NCBI GenBank assembly: GCA_029259285.1 | Contig: JAPDJB010000120.1 | Coordinates: 1 to 11,901 of the forward strand | DNA from: Candidatus Bathyarchaeota archaeon | GTDB lineage: Archaea > Thermoproteota > Bathyarchaeia > TCS64 > B23 | Length of the DNA stretch: 11,901 nt | Reading direction: 5' to 3' | In this document: positions 10,989 through 11,901 of the stretch, piece by piece | How the letters are laid out: each line of letters opens with the position of its first letter | How positions within the stretch are numbered: position 1 is the stretch's first letter | Program-made: the position numbers and the translations under genes | Notes under the pieces: model-generated | Database searches by the model: none | The model's input: the letters and a program-made list of their open reading frames with translations, nothing else | Told to the model about the DNA's origin: nothing

Positions 10989-11901
10989 CCGAAGGCCCTC
11001 CGGATGCTCTCCTCGTAGGGCGGCCTTAGGATGCCCCGCTCCGTGATGAAGGCTGTGATGTATTTAGCCGGCGTGACGTCGAAGGCTGGATTCTTGGCTG
11101 GGGTTCCCCTCCTTGCGATGTAGACCCTTGTAGGGTTCCCCTCCTCGTCGACGCCCCAGGCTGTTACGACCTCCTCGGGGCTTCGCTCCTCGATCTCGAT
11201 TTCATCGCCCGATGGGCATTTGAGGTCGAAGGTCATCTCAGGGGCTGCTACGTAGAATGGGACGGCATTCTCCCTGGCTACGACGGCCCGTTCATAGGTT
11301 CCGATCTTGTTGGCCACATCGCCGTTGGCCGCTATCCTGTCGGCGCCGACGATCACCAGATCGATCTCGCCTCGACGCATGTAGTATCCCGCTGCGTTGT
11401 CGGCGATGACGGCGTAGGGGATGCCCTCCATCTCCAGCTCCCAAGCCGTCAGCCTAGCCCCCTGGCATCGGGGTCTGGTCTCGTCGACGTAGACGAAGAT
11501 GCTCTTCCCCATCCTATGGGCATACCTTATCGGGCTGAGGGCCGTCCCATAGTCGATGAAGGCGAGGGCACCTGCATTACAGTGGGTGAGGATGCGCGCC
11601 CCATCGGGTATGAGCTGGGCGCCGTATTCCCCGATGAGCTTTGAGGCTCTAAGGTCTTCCTCCGCGATCCTATCCGCCTCTTCGACGATGCGTTGGACAC
11701 GCTCCTCGACGCCTCCCTCCCCTCCTGCTCTGAGGCATCGCTCAACGGCGTGGAAGAGGTTGACGGCTGTCGGCCTCGTCGCCCTGATACGCTGAGCCGC
11801 CTCCTCCATGTAGGCCATGAAATCCCTTAGGGGGAGATGCCGTGCCTCCATGGCTGCCTGAGCCATCCCATAGGCGGCTGCAACCCCTATCGCTCCGGCA
11901 C
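10985..11901 (-). CDS. mtnA: S-methyl-5-thioribose-1-phosphate isomerase family (5' end outside window)
   Basis: Member of the aIF-2B/MtnA isomerase family. MtnA converts 5-methylthioribose-1-phosphate to 5-methylthioribulose-1-phosphate in methionine salvage. The reading frame is open to the window edge, and its first residues there (GAIGVAAAYGMA) match an internal MtnA motif, so about 50 N-terminal residues are missing. Counting from the internal Met at 11866, the catalytic cysteine is C96 in ILTHCNAGALA and the catalytic aspartate D176 in VGADRIAANGD. Their spacing of 80 equals that of Cys160 and Asp240 in Bacillus MtnA. Other family blocks are DETRPRCQGARLTAWEL, NKIGTYE, APEMTFDL, EERSPEEV and NPAFDVTPAKYITAFITERG. 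The archaeal relative ribose-1,5-bisphosphate isomerase shares the fold; the motifs here read as MtnA, but AMP-pathway use is not excluded. Convergent with the CBS gene. Confidence 0.93.
   Translation of the reverse strand, partial: AGAIGVAAAYGMAQAAMEARHLPLRDFMAYMEEAAQRIRATRPTAVNLFHAVERCLRAGGEGGVEERVQRIVEEADRIAEEDLRASKLIGEYGAQLIPDGARILTHCNAGALAFIDYGTALSPIRYAHRMGKSIFVYVDETRPRCQGARLTAWELEMEGIPYAVIADNAAGYYMRRGEIDLVIVGADRIAANGDVANKIGTYERAVVARENAVPFYVAAPEMTFDLKCPSGDEIEIEERSPEEVVTAWGVDEEGNPTRVYIARRGTPAKNPAFDVTPAKYITAFITERGILRPPYEESIRRAFG

Noticed and set aside
1..11901. CRISPR array or toxin-antitoxin pair
   Set aside because: No regularly spaced repeats are seen, and no adjacent small gene pair shows toxin or antitoxin features.

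Overview
The window looks archaeal. A tRNA-Tyr gene carries an intron between positions 37 and 38 and a C1-G72 first pair. Several genes have a TATA-like box 25-32 bp before the start codon and almost no leader, while others use GGAGG or GGTGA ribosome binding sites, sometimes with TTG starts. Gene content (ACT-V4R protein, Hsp20-like protein, membrane-anchored winged-helix regulator, archaeal-type IscU) fits the Thermoproteota/Bathyarchaeia side, but the lineage is an inference. Most of the window is GC-rich with long purine runs. Two stretches, about 3830-5050 and 6760-8570, are clearly AT-rich.

Layout. (1) 21-1982: iron-sulfur cluster assembly. An IscU-type scaffold is translationally coupled to a 91-residue protein, and both converge tail-to-tail on a SufS-type cysteine desulfurase. 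(2) 2193-3826: a small C2H2 zinc-finger protein behind a probable leaderless promoter, then an MFS transporter of the sugar-porter type. (3) 3897-4946, minus strand, AT-rich: an exported or membrane-anchored protein followed by a two-TM winged-helix regulator. (4) 5210-6748: an unrecognised 110-residue protein, then an ACT-V4R ligand-sensing protein four bases upstream of an Hsp20-like protein. (5) 6778-8528, AT-rich: a gamma-class N6-adenine DNA methyltransferase overlapping a small PD-(D/E)XK-type nuclease, read as a compact type II restriction-modification cassette gained by transfer. (6) 8609-10270: a serine beta-lactamase/PBP-fold (S12-like) hydrolase with a large C-terminal region. (7) 10300-10415, minus strand: intron-containing tRNA-Tyr(GTA) with encoded CCA, divergent from a two-CBS-domain protein. 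(8) 10985-11901, minus strand: MtnA-family isomerase, cut by the window edge.

Most genes are housekeeping or regulatory. The points most worth a second look are: the tRNA-Tyr intron, which carries a near-perfect antisense of its own D-arm; the restriction-modification cassette whose nuclease has a D...ExE active-site pattern; and the small protein coupled to IscU, whose C-terminal half looks like half of a TBP repeat.
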